The notes beneath the pieces were generated by a model. That model was not told the origin of the DNA. It did no database searches and worked only from the letters and a program-made list of their open reading frames with translations. A program made the translations under genes and the position numbers. From assembly GCA_963703605.1 (NCBI GenBank), contig CAVPFC010000046.1, positions 62,001 through 126,000 on the forward strand: DNA of 64,000 nt, in the 5' to 3' direction. This stretch comes from DASXKD01 sp963703605. GTDB lineage: Bacteria > Actinomycetota > Actinomycetes > Streptosporangiales > Streptosporangiaceae. This document shows, in pieces, positions 50,368 through 59,127 of the stretch. Each line of letters starts with the position of its first letter. The first letter of the stretch is position 1.

Positions 50368-51554
50368 GCGGCCGCACCAGCCACCGGCACGGGCCCGGCC
50401 GGCTATGGCCCGGACGGCCTGGATCGCCGGCGGCCTCGCTGGCCACCGGAGCGCTCGCGGCGGGCTTGGCCCGGGCCGCCTATGCCGCCCTGCGCCACCG
50501 CCCACCCGGGGGCGCGGACACCTGGACCAGGACCAATCATCGCGGCGAGCCCGTCACGCTCGCCGAAGGCCCCGCGCTGGCCCTCGCCGCGATCGCGGCA
50601 CCGGTGGTGAACCGCGGGCTCTCACCACGGCTGCGAGCCGCGCTGGCCGTGGCCGGAGCGGGGGCGGCCGGGTTCGGCGGGTATGACGATCTGGCGGGCG
50701 ATGGAGACCGGCGCGGGTTCCGCGGGCACCTGGGTGCCCTGGCCCAAGGAGAGATCACCACGGGGTCGGTCAAGCTCGGCGGCATCGGCGCGACCGGCCT
50801 GGTGGCGGCCGCGGCGCTCGGCGGTGGGCCGGCCGACATCGCAATCAACGCTGGGCTGGTGGCCGGTGGTGCCAACCTGCTGAACCTGTTCGATCTGCGC
50901 CCGGGGCGCGCCCTCAAGGTGGCGCTGGCCAGCGGCGCGCTGCTGGCCGCGGCAGACTCAGCCGGAGCAGCCCCGGCCGGGACAGGCAGAGCGGGGGCGG
51001 GCGCAGGCCGGGGGCGGGCGCGTAGCGCGGGGGCGGGCGCAGGCCGGGGGCGGGCGCGTAGCGCGGGGGCGGGCGCAGGCCGGGGGCGGGCGCGTAGCGC
51101 GGGGGCGGGAAGAACAGAGCGCGGGGGCGGGAAAAGGGGAGCGGTGGCGGCCCCGCTTGGCGCGGCGCTCGCGCTCCTGGGCGAAGACCTGGGCGAGCGC
51201 GCAATGCTCGGGGACGCCGGGGCCAACGCGCTTGGCGCGCTGCTAGGGGTGGCGGCCGCGGCCAGCCTCCCTAGGCCAGCCCGGGTGGCGCTGCTGGCCG
51301 GTATCGCCGGGCTGACCGCGGCCAGTGAGAAGGTCAGCTTCACCGCGGTCATCGAGCGGACCCCGGCCCTGCGGTGGCTCGACATGCTCGGCCGCAGGCC
51401 CGTTCCGGCCGCCCCGGTCCCGGGACGGCCACCCGGCACGCAGCCAGCCGGAGCGCCGGAGTCTGGGCACACGGCGGCCGCAGCAGTGCCGGCCCCGACC
51501 CCGCCACCCCGCGCTCTGCCAGCCCCGACCCCACCACCCCACCCAATGCCGTGA
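50364..51554 (+). CDS. degenerate MraY/WecA-like polytopic membrane protein
   Basis: 396 residues with roughly eight hydrophobic segments. The landmarks of polyprenyl-phosphate sugar-1-phosphate transferases are present but altered: YDDLAGDGDRRGFRGH (Asp pair loop), NLLNLFDLRPGRALK (normally NxxNxxDGLDGL) and MLGDAGANALG. Three perfect 36-bp tandem repeats put a basic GAGAGRGRARSA triplicate between two helices. The C terminus is a PAPTPPP tail coded by a dispersed repeat. GTG 50364 overlaps steB; the stop overlaps murJ (GTGA). It may be a regulator or scaffold rather than an enzyme. Confidence 0.75.
   Translation: MSGRTSHRHGPGRLWPGRPGSPAASLATGALAAGLARAAYAALRHRPPGGADTWTRTNHRGEPVTLAEGPALALAAIAAPVVNRGLSPRLRAALAVAGAGAAGFGGYDDLAGDGDRRGFRGHLGALAQGEITTGSVKLGGIGATGLVAAAALGGGPADIAINAGLVAGGANLLNLFDLRPGRALKVALASGALLAAADSAGAAPAGTGRAGAGAGRGRARSAGAGAGRGRARSAGAGAGRGRARSAGAGRTERGGGKRGAVAAPLGAALALLGEDLGERAMLGDAGANALGALLGVAAAASLPRPARVALLAGIAGLTAASEKVSFTAVIERTPALRWLDMLGRRPVPAAPVPGRPPGTQPAGAPESGHTAAAAVPAPTPPPRALPAPTPPPHPMP
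50991..51098 (+). repeat. three perfect 36-bp tandem repeats inside a coding region
   Basis: Units at 50991-51026, 51027-51062 and 51063-51098, then a partial fourth. Each codes for 12 residues of Gly/Ala/Arg. Being a multiple of three, copy changes keep the frame. Confidence 0.92.
51486..51550 (+). repeat. dispersed repeat at the 3' end of the MraY-like gene
   Basis: 28 bases at 51492-51519 are identical to 21933-21960 on the same strand; a second half (AGCCCCGACCCCACCACCCC) follows, as at the other copy. Both copies end an ORF directly before the next gene. Confidence 0.75.
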
Positions 51555-53395
51555 CCGGCCCGCCGGCCTCGGTGACCGAGCCCGGCCCGCTGCGGCAGGC
51601 AAGCCGCAGGATCGGGCGGGCGGCAGCGCTCATCGGTGGCATCACCGTCATCGCCCGGGTGGTGGGCTTCGGCCGCCAGCTGGTCTTCGCGCACACGGTC
51701 GGCAGCCACTGCCTCGGCACCGCGTACGCCACCGCCAACCAGGTCCCGAACATCATCTATGACATCGTGCTCGGCGGCGCGCTCACCAGCGCGGTCGTAC
51801 CGGTCCTGGCCGGCGCGGCGGCCCGCCGGATGCCGTACCGCGCCGCCCGGTCCGGCACACCGGACGGGCTGGCCAGCGCCACGACCCGGCTCGGGGCCAG
51901 CCCCAATGGGCTCGGTGCCAGCGCGGATGGGCTTGCCAGCAGCACGGATGGGCATATCGCGGACACCGCCGGCCTGGCCGGCCGCTCGGGCGCGCTCACC
52001 AGCACGGCGGCCGGGTCACCGGGCGGTGCGCAGATCGCGGGGAACCCGGACGAGGAGGCAAGCCAGATCGCCTCGGCGCTGCTGACCTGGACGGTCGTCC
52101 TGCTCGCCCCGGCCAGTCTGGTCATCGCGCTGATCGCGCACCCGCTCGCGTCGGCGCTGCTGGCCGGGGTGCCGAACTGCTCGCGGTCGGCGGCGATCAC
52201 GGTCAGCTCGCGGATGCTGCTGGTGTTCGCGCCGCAGATCCTGCTCTACGGCCTGGCCGTGGTGCTCTACGGAATCTTGCAGGCGCACCGGCGGTTCACC
52301 GCGCCCGCGCTGGCGCCCGTCGTGTCGAGCCTGGTCGTCATCGGTGCCTACCTGGCCTTCGTTCCGCTGTCGGCGGGATCGCACGACCGGCTGGCCCTGG
52401 TGCCACGGCCCGCGCTGGTGGTGCTGTCCGTGGGCACCACGGCCGGGGTGGCCGCACTCGTGCTCATCGCGCTCGGTCCCGCGCTGCGGCTGCGGCTGCG
52501 GCTCCGGCCAGCGCTGCGCTTCCCCGACGGGGTGGCCCGGCGGGTGCGCGGGCTGGCCGCCGTCGGGTTCGCCACCCTGGTCGCACAGGACGCTTCGCTG
52601 GTGGCGGTCATGGTGCTCGCCAACAGCCGCCAGGGGCAGGGCGCCGTGGTGCTCTACAACTACGGCTGGCAGATGTTCTTCGTGCCCTACGCGGTGCTCG
52701 CGGTGCCGATCGCGACCAGCGTGTTCCCCGAGCTGTCGGCCAGCGACGGGCCCGCCTTCGACCGCACCGCGGCCGCGTCGACCCGTGCGGCGATGCTGGT
52801 CTCCTGGCTCGGTGCGGCGCTGCTCGCCGGGGCCGCGTGGCCCGCCGCGCACCTGTTCGTGGCGAACCCGGGCCAGGCACGGCAGCTGGCGCTTGCCTTC
52901 ACCGCCTTCGCGCCGGGGCTGGTCGGTTACGGGCTCGCCGCGGGCCTGTCCCGGGTGCTGTTCGCGAGCGGGCGCAACCGGCTGGCCGCGGTCGCCCTCG
53001 TCGGTGGCTGGCTGGTGGTCACCGCCGTCGACGTGGCGGTCGTGCCGCTGGTCCGCGCCCACTGGGTGGTACCGGTGCTGGGCCTTGGCAACACGATCGG
53101 ACTGACCTGTGCCGGCGTTGCGCTGGTCCTGGCCGTCCGGGCCAGCAGGGGGCCAGCCGCGCTGCGCGGATCGGGACGCGCTGCGGCCGCGGGCCTCGCC
53201 GGCGCCGTCGCGGGTGCCGCGGCGGGTGTGCTGGTCTCCAGCGGGCTCCGGGTCACTGGTTTCTTCCCGAACGCCTGTGTCACCCTGCTCGCCTGTGCCG
53301 CCGCGGCGACGGTGTTCGGGGTGGCCGTGCTGGCGCTGGACGGCAGCGACCTGCGCGCCCTTGCCGCGAGAGCCGCGGCGAGGCGGATTCGGTGA
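51551..53395 (+). CDS. murJ: MurJ-type lipid II flippase
   Basis: 614 residues, about 14 membrane helices, MATE/MVF fold. The N-terminal ITVIARVVGFGRQLVFA and NQVPNIIYDIVLGGALTSAVVPV segments are typical of MurJ/MviN. It is thought to move lipid-linked peptidoglycan precursor across the membrane. Oddity: about 75 hydrophilic residues (about 93-172) with ASxxGL repeats sit between helices 2 and 3, in a loop that is short in relatives. No C-terminal kinase-like extension as in mycobacterial MviN. GTG 51551 overlaps the preceding stop. Confidence 0.92.
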   Translation: MTGPPASVTEPGPLRQASRRIGRAAALIGGITVIARVVGFGRQLVFAHTVGSHCLGTAYATANQVPNIIYDIVLGGALTSAVVPVLAGAAARRMPYRAARSGTPDGLASATTRLGASPNGLGASADGLASSTDGHIADTAGLAGRSGALTSTAAGSPGGAQIAGNPDEEASQIASALLTWTVVLLAPASLVIALIAHPLASALLAGVPNCSRSAAITVSSRMLLVFAPQILLYGLAVVLYGILQAHRRFTAPALAPVVSSLVVIGAYLAFVPLSAGSHDRLALVPRPALVVLSVGTTAGVAALVLIALGPALRLRLRLRPALRFPDGVARRVRGLAAVGFATLVAQDASLVAVMVLANSRQGQGAVVLYNYGWQMFFVPYAVLAVPIATSVFPELSASDGPAFDRTAAASTRAAMLVSWLGAALLAGAAWPAAHLFVANPGQARQLALAFTAFAPGLVGYGLAAGLSRVLFASGRNRLAAVALVGGWLVVTAVDVAVVPLVRAHWVVPVLGLGNTIGLTCAGVALVLAVRASRGPAALRGSGRAAAAGLAGAVAGAAAGVLVSSGLRVTGFFPNACVTLLACAAAATVFGVAVLALDGSDLRALAARAAARRIR

Positions 53396-53405
53396 CCCCG
53401 GATCC

Positions 53406-54521
53406 GTGAGCCAGCCCGTGCCCGGGATGAAGGTCGCCTACGTGGTCGGCACCACGGCCGGCGGCACGGGGACGCACGTGGCGATGCTGGCCTCGGGGTG
53501 TGCGGACCGGGGCATGCGGGTGCGGGTCTTCGGCCCGGCGCAGACCGGGCGGCGATTCTTCCCGGCGAACCCGGTCCCGGCTGGTCAGCCCGGGTTCGAG
53601 GTGGTGGAAATCTCCGGCCGGCCGCGGCCGGCCGCGGACCTGGCCGTGGTGCTGCGCCTGCGGCGGCGCCTGCGGGCCTGGGCGCCGGACATCGTGCACG
53701 CGCACGGGCTCCGCGCCGGGGCGCTGACCGCCCTGGCGCTGAACGTCCCTCTGGTGGTCACCGTGCACAACGCTCCGCCCGCGGGTGGCTTCAACCGTTT
53801 GGTTTATGCGGTGCTCGAGCGGATCACCGCGCGCCGGGCAGCGGCGGTGACCTGGGTTTCCGCTGATCTCGCCGCGCGGATGCGCCGGGCCGGCGCACGC
53901 GATGGGGGGCGAGCGCTGGTGCCCGCCCCGCGCCCCGCGCCGCCGTCCGGCCAGCAGATCGCGGCGGTCAGGGCGAGCCTGGGCGCTACGGACCGGCCCG
54001 TCGTGCTCACGGCGGGCAGGCTGGTGGCCCAGAAGGGATACCCGGTGCTGCTCGCGGCGGCCGCCCGGTGGCAGGACCGGGACCCGGTGCCGCTGCTCGT
54101 GATCGCCGGGGAGGGCCCACTGGCGGAGCCACTGGCCGGCCAGGCCCACGACGCCGGGGTCGCGGTGCGCTTCCTCGGGCGGCGCGGCGACATCCCGGCC
54201 CTGCTAGGCGCCGCCGACGTGGTCGTGGTGCCCAGCAGGTGGGAAGGGCAGCCGCTCATCGTTCAGGAGGCGCTGACCGCTGGCCGGCCGGTCGTGGCCT
54301 CACGGGCCGGCGGGATCCCCGAGGTGACCGGGGAGGACGCGGCGCTCCTCGTGCCGCAAGGGGATCCGGCGGCGCTCGCCGCCGCGGTGGCGTCGGTGCT
54401 CGACGACCCGGGTCTCGCCGCCAAGCTGGCCGCTGCCGCGGCGCAGCGAGCGGGGGAACTGCCGGACGCCGATGACGCTGTGGAGTCGGTGGCCCGCCTC
54501 TACCGCCGTCTTCTACGGTGA
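53406..54521 (+). CDS. GT4 family glycosyltransferase
   Basis: 371 residues with two Rossmann-like (GT-B) domains. The N-terminal GTTAGGTGTHVAML loop and DIVHAHG are followed in the C-terminal domain by VLTAGRLVAQKGYPVLL and the EX7E-like PSRWEGQPLIVQEALTAG motif that binds the sugar nucleotide. Donor and acceptor are unknown; the place after murJ suggests an envelope glycan. GTG 53406 is taken as start; ATG 53427 is also possible. Confidence 0.9.
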   Translation: MSQPVPGMKVAYVVGTTAGGTGTHVAMLASGCADRGMRVRVFGPAQTGRRFFPANPVPAGQPGFEVVEISGRPRPAADLAVVLRLRRRLRAWAPDIVHAHGLRAGALTALALNVPLVVTVHNAPPAGGFNRLVYAVLERITARRAAAVTWVSADLAARMRRAGARDGGRALVPAPRPAPPSGQQIAAVRASLGATDRPVVLTAGRLVAQKGYPVLLAAAARWQDRDPVPLLVIAGEGPLAEPLAGQAHDAGVAVRFLGRRGDIPALLGAADVVVVPSRWEGQPLIVQEALTAGRPVVASRAGGIPEVTGEDAALLVPQGDPAALAAAVASVLDDPGLAAKLAAAAAQRAGELPDADDAVESVARLYRRLLR

Positions 54522-54767
54522 GCCGGCTGAGCGTCACCTGATGCTCACCGGCCATCCGGCCGCTGTTCACCCCCTTGTGATCACCTTGGTTCCGCAAAAC
54601 AACCCTTTTCCTTGCGGTACGTAGTTTCTTAGTGACAACATGCTATTCCGCTTGAAATAGGTGATACAGGTATGCTCGGCTGGTTTCTGACGGTCACATC
54701 CCTGCTATATGCGTGGTGACCGGGGGGATCAGGTCATGCTTTCCCGTACCACCGGCTGTCACGGACT
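54522..54767. promoter_or_regulatory. AT-richer spacer before the surface-protein operon
   Basis: About 245 bp, with 54590-54720 far less GC-rich than its neighbours. It likely holds the promoter for the three-gene surface module. Several TATGCT/TTGAAA-like boxes are visible but none is correctly spaced. No RNA gene is recognised. Confidence 0.4.
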
Positions 54768-56504
54768 GTGAAGGTGCCGGGGGGAATCAGCGGGCCCGTG
54801 CAGCTGGGCGACCAGCCGCCGGGCCGCCCTGCCATGCCCAGTGACGAGCAGCCGCGCACGGACAACGGAACCGCGAACCCATCCGGCACCCCTCCGGAGG
54901 GCACCACCTCGCCCGCCGCCCGCGAGAACGGCACCCCGGCAACCGGAGCAGCGGCAGCTGGAGCAGCGGCGGCCGGCACTCCGGCGAACGGCACCACGGC
55001 AGGCCCCGCTTCGGCAAGCGGCAGCCCGGCGAACGGAGCGCCGCGGCCCCGCGAGGCCCCGGACGAGCTGCCGCGCCGGGTCCCGGGGGAGTCGCACGCG
55101 GGACCGGGCTCGCCGCCGCGCCAGGCCCGGCCCAGGGCGGTGACGTCGGCCATCGCTGCGCTCCGTGAGCGAACCGGAGCGGAGCCCGCCGGCCCGGCGG
55201 CGGAGCCGGCGACCCCCCGCCAGGCACCAGAACCCGCGCCGCCCGGTGCGCCAGCGGAGCCGGCGGCGGAACGGGCAGAGGCCACGCCTACGAGCGCCGA
55301 CCCTTCGCGCGAGCCCGCAGCCCCCGAGTCTTCTGCCGAGGAGGTAGCCGGGACAGGTCCGTCGCCCCAGGCGGCGGGGTCAGGCCCGCCGAAGGTACCC
55401 AGCCCCCGTGCGGCTCAGCCTGGCTCGGCTCAGCCTGGCTCGGCTCAGCCCGGCTCGGCTCAGCCCGCTGGCGCCCAGCCAAGCACGGCCCGCCTCCCGG
55501 CCGCTGAGCCCGGCGCCGCGGACCCGCGCCAGGCCCGGCCCCCGGAACCGGGCTGGGGAACGGTCATCGCCACGACCCTGCGGCTGTGGACCGCGCGGCG
55601 CCTGGCCAGCCCCCGGGTACGGGTTCTCCTTGCCTTCGTGATCGCCGCCATCGTGCTGGTGGCCGCCGCTATCCCGATAATCGCCAGCAGGGGCACCTCG
55701 GGGAGCGGTCGCCCGCGGCCCGGCCAGAGCGGATCGCCGTCCAGCGGGGGAGCCGGGAGCGCGCTCGGCGCGGCGGCGACCCGCACGCAGGCCGCTGCCT
55801 GGGTCGCCCAGCAGATCAACGGCGATGCCGTGGTGGCCTGCGACCCGGCCATGTGCGGCGCCCTCCAGGGGGCCGGCGTCCCGGGCGGGCGGCTTCTTGT
55901 GCTTCAGCCCAGCCAGGGTGACCCGCTCGGCTCGGAGGTCCTGATCGCCACCCCCGCGCTGCGCAGCCAGTTCGGCAGCCGGCTGACCAGCGTCTACGCG
56001 CCCATCATCCTCGCCAGCTTCGGTTCCGGCGCCGACCAGATCCAGGTCCGGGTGATCGCGCCGGACGGCGCCGCGGCGTACCGGTCCGGGCTCGCCGCCG
56101 ACGCCGCGGCCCGGAGAACGGCGGGCGCCGAGGTGCTGGCGAACACCAACATCCAGGTCGCGCCCGCGGCCCGGGGCCAGCTCGCCGCGGGCCAGGTCGA
56201 CCCCCGCCTGCTTCTCACGATCGTCACTCTGGCTCACATGTACCCGGTACAGATCATCAGCTTCGGCCGGACGGCCAGCGGCGCCAGCCCCGGTGTGCCG
56301 CTGCGGTCGGCCGAGATCGCGGGGGCTGTCCCCGCACACCGTCACCAGCCGGTGTCCCTGCAGGTCCTGCGCGCGTTTCTCGGCGCGCAGCGTACGCCAT
56401 ACCGCCCTTCGGCGGTCAGCACAGTGCGGCTCGGCTCACGAACCGTGCTCGACATCGAGTATCCGGCGCCCACCCCGCTCGGCCTGCTCGGATCACGCGG
56501 CTGA
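54768..56504 (+). CDS. single-pass membrane protein with long Pro/Ala-rich cytoplasmic part
   Basis: 578 residues from GTG 54768; the start is uncertain (GTG 54798 and ATG 54834 are alternatives). Residues 1-265 are disordered and Ala/Pro/Gly/Glu-rich, including four AQPGS units coded by a 15-bp repeat (about 55411-55465). One transmembrane helix (about 284-306) is followed by a Ser/Gly linker and an outside domain (about 345-578) with a Cys pair (VACDPAMCG). I do not recognise the domain. It stands 20 bp before the DUF4397 gene and is probably co-transcribed with it. Confidence 0.72.
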   Translation: MKVPGGISGPVQLGDQPPGRPAMPSDEQPRTDNGTANPSGTPPEGTTSPAARENGTPATGAAAAGAAAAGTPANGTTAGPASASGSPANGAPRPREAPDELPRRVPGESHAGPGSPPRQARPRAVTSAIAALRERTGAEPAGPAAEPATPRQAPEPAPPGAPAEPAAERAEATPTSADPSREPAAPESSAEEVAGTGPSPQAAGSGPPKVPSPRAAQPGSAQPGSAQPGSAQPAGAQPSTARLPAAEPGAADPRQARPPEPGWGTVIATTLRLWTARRLASPRVRVLLAFVIAAIVLVAAAIPIIASRGTSGSGRPRPGQSGSPSSGGAGSALGAAATRTQAAAWVAQQINGDAVVACDPAMCGALQGAGVPGGRLLVLQPSQGDPLGSEVLIATPALRSQFGSRLTSVYAPIILASFGSGADQIQVRVIAPDGAAAYRSGLAADAAARRTAGAEVLANTNIQVAPAARGQLAAGQVDPRLLLTIVTLAHMYPVQIISFGRTASGASPGVPLRSAEIAGAVPAHRHQPVSLQVLRAFLGAQRTPYRPSAVSTVRLGSRTVLDIEYPAPTPLGLLGSRG

Positions 56505-56524
56505 GATAAAAGGAGATCACTTCG

Positions 56525-57403
56525 ATGAGATTTCGACCCATGGCAATGCGGGCCCTTGCACCGCTGGTGGTGTCGGTGCTCGGCCTGTTCACACTCATGG
56601 CGGTGGCAGCGGCACCGGCCGCGTCCGCCGCGCCTGCCCAGGCCGGTGACGGCTGGATCCGGCTGGCCCATCTGTCGCCGAACACCCCCGCGGTGGACGT
56701 CTACCTCTACTCGTTCGGCAACTCACACGCCATGATCGTGCTCCACCACGTCAGCTACGGCGAGGTCTCGCCCTACGAGAAGGTCACCCCGGGCCAGTAC
56801 ACCGTGGCCATGCGCGCCGCGGGCGCCAAGGCCTCCTCGCCGCCGGTCCTGTCCACCGACGTGCACATCGCGCAGGGCGGCGCCTACACGGTCGCGGGCA
56901 TGGGCCCGAACAAGGGCCTGCGGCTCCAGGTCCTCCGGGACGAGTTGACCACGCCTGCGGGCAAGTCACGGGTGCGGGTGATCCAGGCATCGCTGAAGCA
57001 CATCAAGGTGACGATCATGGCGGGCGGCCAGACGCTGGCTAAGGAGCTGCCCTTCGGCCACGTGACCGACTACGTGACCGCTAACCCCGGCACCTTCCGC
57101 GTGCACGCGGAGGGCATGGGCGCGATGGGCGCCAAGGCCGTCACGCTGGACGCCGGCAGCATCTACACGCTGGTGGTGCTGGACTCCTCCGGCAACGGCC
57201 TGGAGATCGACCCGCTGCAGGACGCCGCGGGCAGCACCGTGATGCCCAACGGCGCCGCCCAGACCGGCCTGGGCGGCACGGCGGCGACATCCGCCCCGTC
57301 ACCGGTTCTGTGGGTCAGCCTGCTCGCCGCGGGCGCACTGCTCGCCGGCGCGGGCGCGTTCCGGATGCGCAAGGTCAGGAGCGCGGCCCGGCACGCCCGC
57401 TGA
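56525..57403 (+). CDS. DUF4397 surface protein
   Basis: 292 residues: signal peptide (about 1-36, cleavage near ASAAPA), two beta-sandwich halves of the DUF4397 domain (WIRLAHLSPNTPAVDVYLYS at about 44, VRVIQASLKHIKVTI at about 150), then a C-terminal membrane helix (about 260-280) and basic tail (RMRKVRSAARHAR). The end resembles a cell-wall sorting signal without a classical LPxTG. AAGGAG precedes ATG 56525. The class F sortase gene follows at 5 bp, so this is its likely client. Confidence 0.88.
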   Translation: MRFRPMAMRALAPLVVSVLGLFTLMAVAAAPAASAAPAQAGDGWIRLAHLSPNTPAVDVYLYSFGNSHAMIVLHHVSYGEVSPYEKVTPGQYTVAMRAAGAKASSPPVLSTDVHIAQGGAYTVAGMGPNKGLRLQVLRDELTTPAGKSRVRVIQASLKHIKVTIMAGGQTLAKELPFGHVTDYVTANPGTFRVHAEGMGAMGAKAVTLDAGSIYTLVVLDSSGNGLEIDPLQDAAGSTVMPNGAAQTGLGGTAATSAPSPVLWVSLLAAGALLAGAGAFRMRKVRSAARHAR

Positions 57404-57408
57404 CACGG

Positions 57409-58386
57409 ATGGGGTTCGGTCTTACGCCTGAGGGCCGCGCGGCTGGGCTGGAAACCTGGCTCACCGCGCGGCCAGCCGAGCCTGCCGACGATGCGTGGGG
57501 CATCCTGCCGGTCTCGGGTATCCCGGACGGCGGGCGGCTCGCGCGGGAGGACAAGCGGCCCGCGCGGGAGGACAAGCGGCCCGCGCGGGAGAACGAGCGG
57601 CCCGCGTGGGGGGACGAGCGGCCCGCGTGGGAGAACGAGCGGGAGGACGAGCAGCCCGCGCGGCGCGGCGGCCACCGGGGCCGGCTGCGGCTGGTGCGCA
57701 GCCCGCTGGCCTGGGCCGTGCTGCTAGCCGGGCTGGCGGTGGTCGTCGGCGGCGCGATCGGCCTGACCCGGCTGTCCGGCGGCCGCCCCGGCGACGTGGC
57801 CCGCCCGCTGGCCAAGGCGTCCCCGGCCCCGCACGGGCTGTTCGCCGCGCCGCCGCTCCCGCGGGCCAGGGGGCCGGTGTCCCGCCCGGTCGCGCTGGTG
57901 ATTCCCGCCATCGGGGTGCACACGCACCTGATCAAGCTCGGCCGCACCGCGCAGGGCACGCTCCAGGTCCCCACCACCACATCGGTTGCGGGCTGGTACA
58001 AGGGAAGCCCGCGGCCGGGCGAGATCGGCTCCTCGATCATCGCCGGCCACATCGACTCCCTCGCCGGGCCCGGCGTGTTCTTCCGGCTCCGGCTGCTCCG
58101 CCCGGGCGACCTGATTTACGTGCGGCGGGCCAACGGCACCCTGGCGGTGTTCCGGGTGTACGCCGAGCGCATGTATCCCAAGCCGAAGTTCCCGACGCAG
58201 CAGGTGTACGGCCCCGAACCCGACGCCGAGCTGCACCTCATCACCTGCGGCGGAGTGTTCGACTCAGCGACCGGCTCCTACCTGAGCAACGTGGTCGTCT
58301 ACAGTTCCGAGATCCGGGTCCACGCCCGGCCGCGGCATCGTCACCACCGCGGGCCCGGTCACCACCCCCGGGCGCGCCACTCCTGA
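57409..58386 (+). CDS. class F sortase
   Basis: 325 residues. A charged N-terminal cytoplasmic part with repeated RPAREDK/RPAWEN units (24-bp DNA repeats near 57541-57650) precedes one membrane helix (about 103-123) and the sortase domain (about 160-310). The catalytic His lies in IIAGHIDS and the catalytic Cys in LHLITCGGVFDS, followed by the class F pattern SYLSNVVVYS. A His/Arg/Pro tail ends the protein. ATG 57409. The last 28 bp overlap the convergent hydrolase gene. Confidence 0.9.
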   Translation: MGFGLTPEGRAAGLETWLTARPAEPADDAWGILPVSGIPDGGRLAREDKRPAREDKRPARENERPAWGDERPAWENEREDEQPARRGGHRGRLRLVRSPLAWAVLLAGLAVVVGGAIGLTRLSGGRPGDVARPLAKASPAPHGLFAAPPLPRARGPVSRPVALVIPAIGVHTHLIKLGRTAQGTLQVPTTTSVAGWYKGSPRPGEIGSSIIAGHIDSLAGPGVFFRLRLLRPGDLIYVRRANGTLAVFRVYAERMYPKPKFPTQQVYGPEPDAELHLITCGGVFDSATGSYLSNVVVYSSEIRVHARPRHRHHRGPGHHPRARHS

Positions 58387-59024
58387 GTGTGCGGCCGCTC
58401 CACGCCCAGCGTGGTGTCCTTGCCGTGGCCCGGGTAGATCCACGTGCCATCGGGCAGCACGGCGAACACCCGCTCCTCCAGGTCGTCCATGAGCTGGCCG
58501 AACCGCTTCGGGTCGCGCTCGGTGTTGCCCGGCCCGCCCGGGAACAGCGAGTCCCCGGTGAACAGGTGCGGAGTGTCCGCGAGCTCGCCGCCCGCGTTGT
58601 AGCACAGCGCGATGCTGCCCGGCGTGTGCCCGCGCAGGTGGATCACCGAGATCTCCCGCGAGCCTACGGGCACCGTGTCACCGTGGCTCACCAGCGTGCT
58701 CACCTCGACGGGAAGCTCGGGTGCGTCGTCGGGGTGGGCGACGACCTCCGCGCCGGTCGCGGCCTGGACCTCGGCGAGCGCCTGCCAGTGGTCCCAGTGC
58801 CGGTGGGTGGTGACGATCCGGCTCAGCGGCCGGCCGCCGAGCAGCTCGAGCAGCCGGGGCGCCTCGTTGGCCGCGTCGATCAGCACAAGCTCGCCGGTCT
58901 GCGCGTCCTCGAGCAGGTAGGCGTTGTTGTCCATCGGCCCCACGGCCAGCTTGGTCACCTTCAGCCCGGTGATCTCCCTGGCGTCGGGAGGGCCCCCCAC
59001 ACTCACGTCCCCTGTGTAAGCCAC
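58359..59024 (-). CDS. glyoxalase II-like metallo-beta-lactamase fold hydrolase
   Basis: 221 residues. Zinc ligands: THRHWDHW (HxHxDH), the His in LRGHTPGS, the Asp in FTGDSLF and the His in YPGHGKD. PMDNNAYLLED at the N terminus is typical of hydroxyacylglutathione/mycothiol-type hydrolases. In an actinomycete the thiol could be mycothiol. GTG 59024 has AAGGAG five bases upstream. Confidence 0.92.
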   Translation of the reverse strand: MAYTGDVSVGGPPDAREITGLKVTKLAVGPMDNNAYLLEDAQTGELVLIDAANEAPRLLELLGGRPLSRIVTTHRHWDHWQALAEVQAATGAEVVAHPDDAPELPVEVSTLVSHGDTVPVGSREISVIHLRGHTPGSIALCYNAGGELADTPHLFTGDSLFPGGPGNTERDPKRFGQLMDDLEERVFAVLPDGTWIYPGHGKDTTLGVERPHTQEWRARGW

Positions 59025-59127
59025 GGCGTCTCCTTACGCTTCGCTTTATTGATTTCATACCAAACGGCTGCTGCATGGTGCCCTGGCACCTCCGGTTGCT
59101 CCCCGCGCGGGGCCGGCCAGGAACCGG

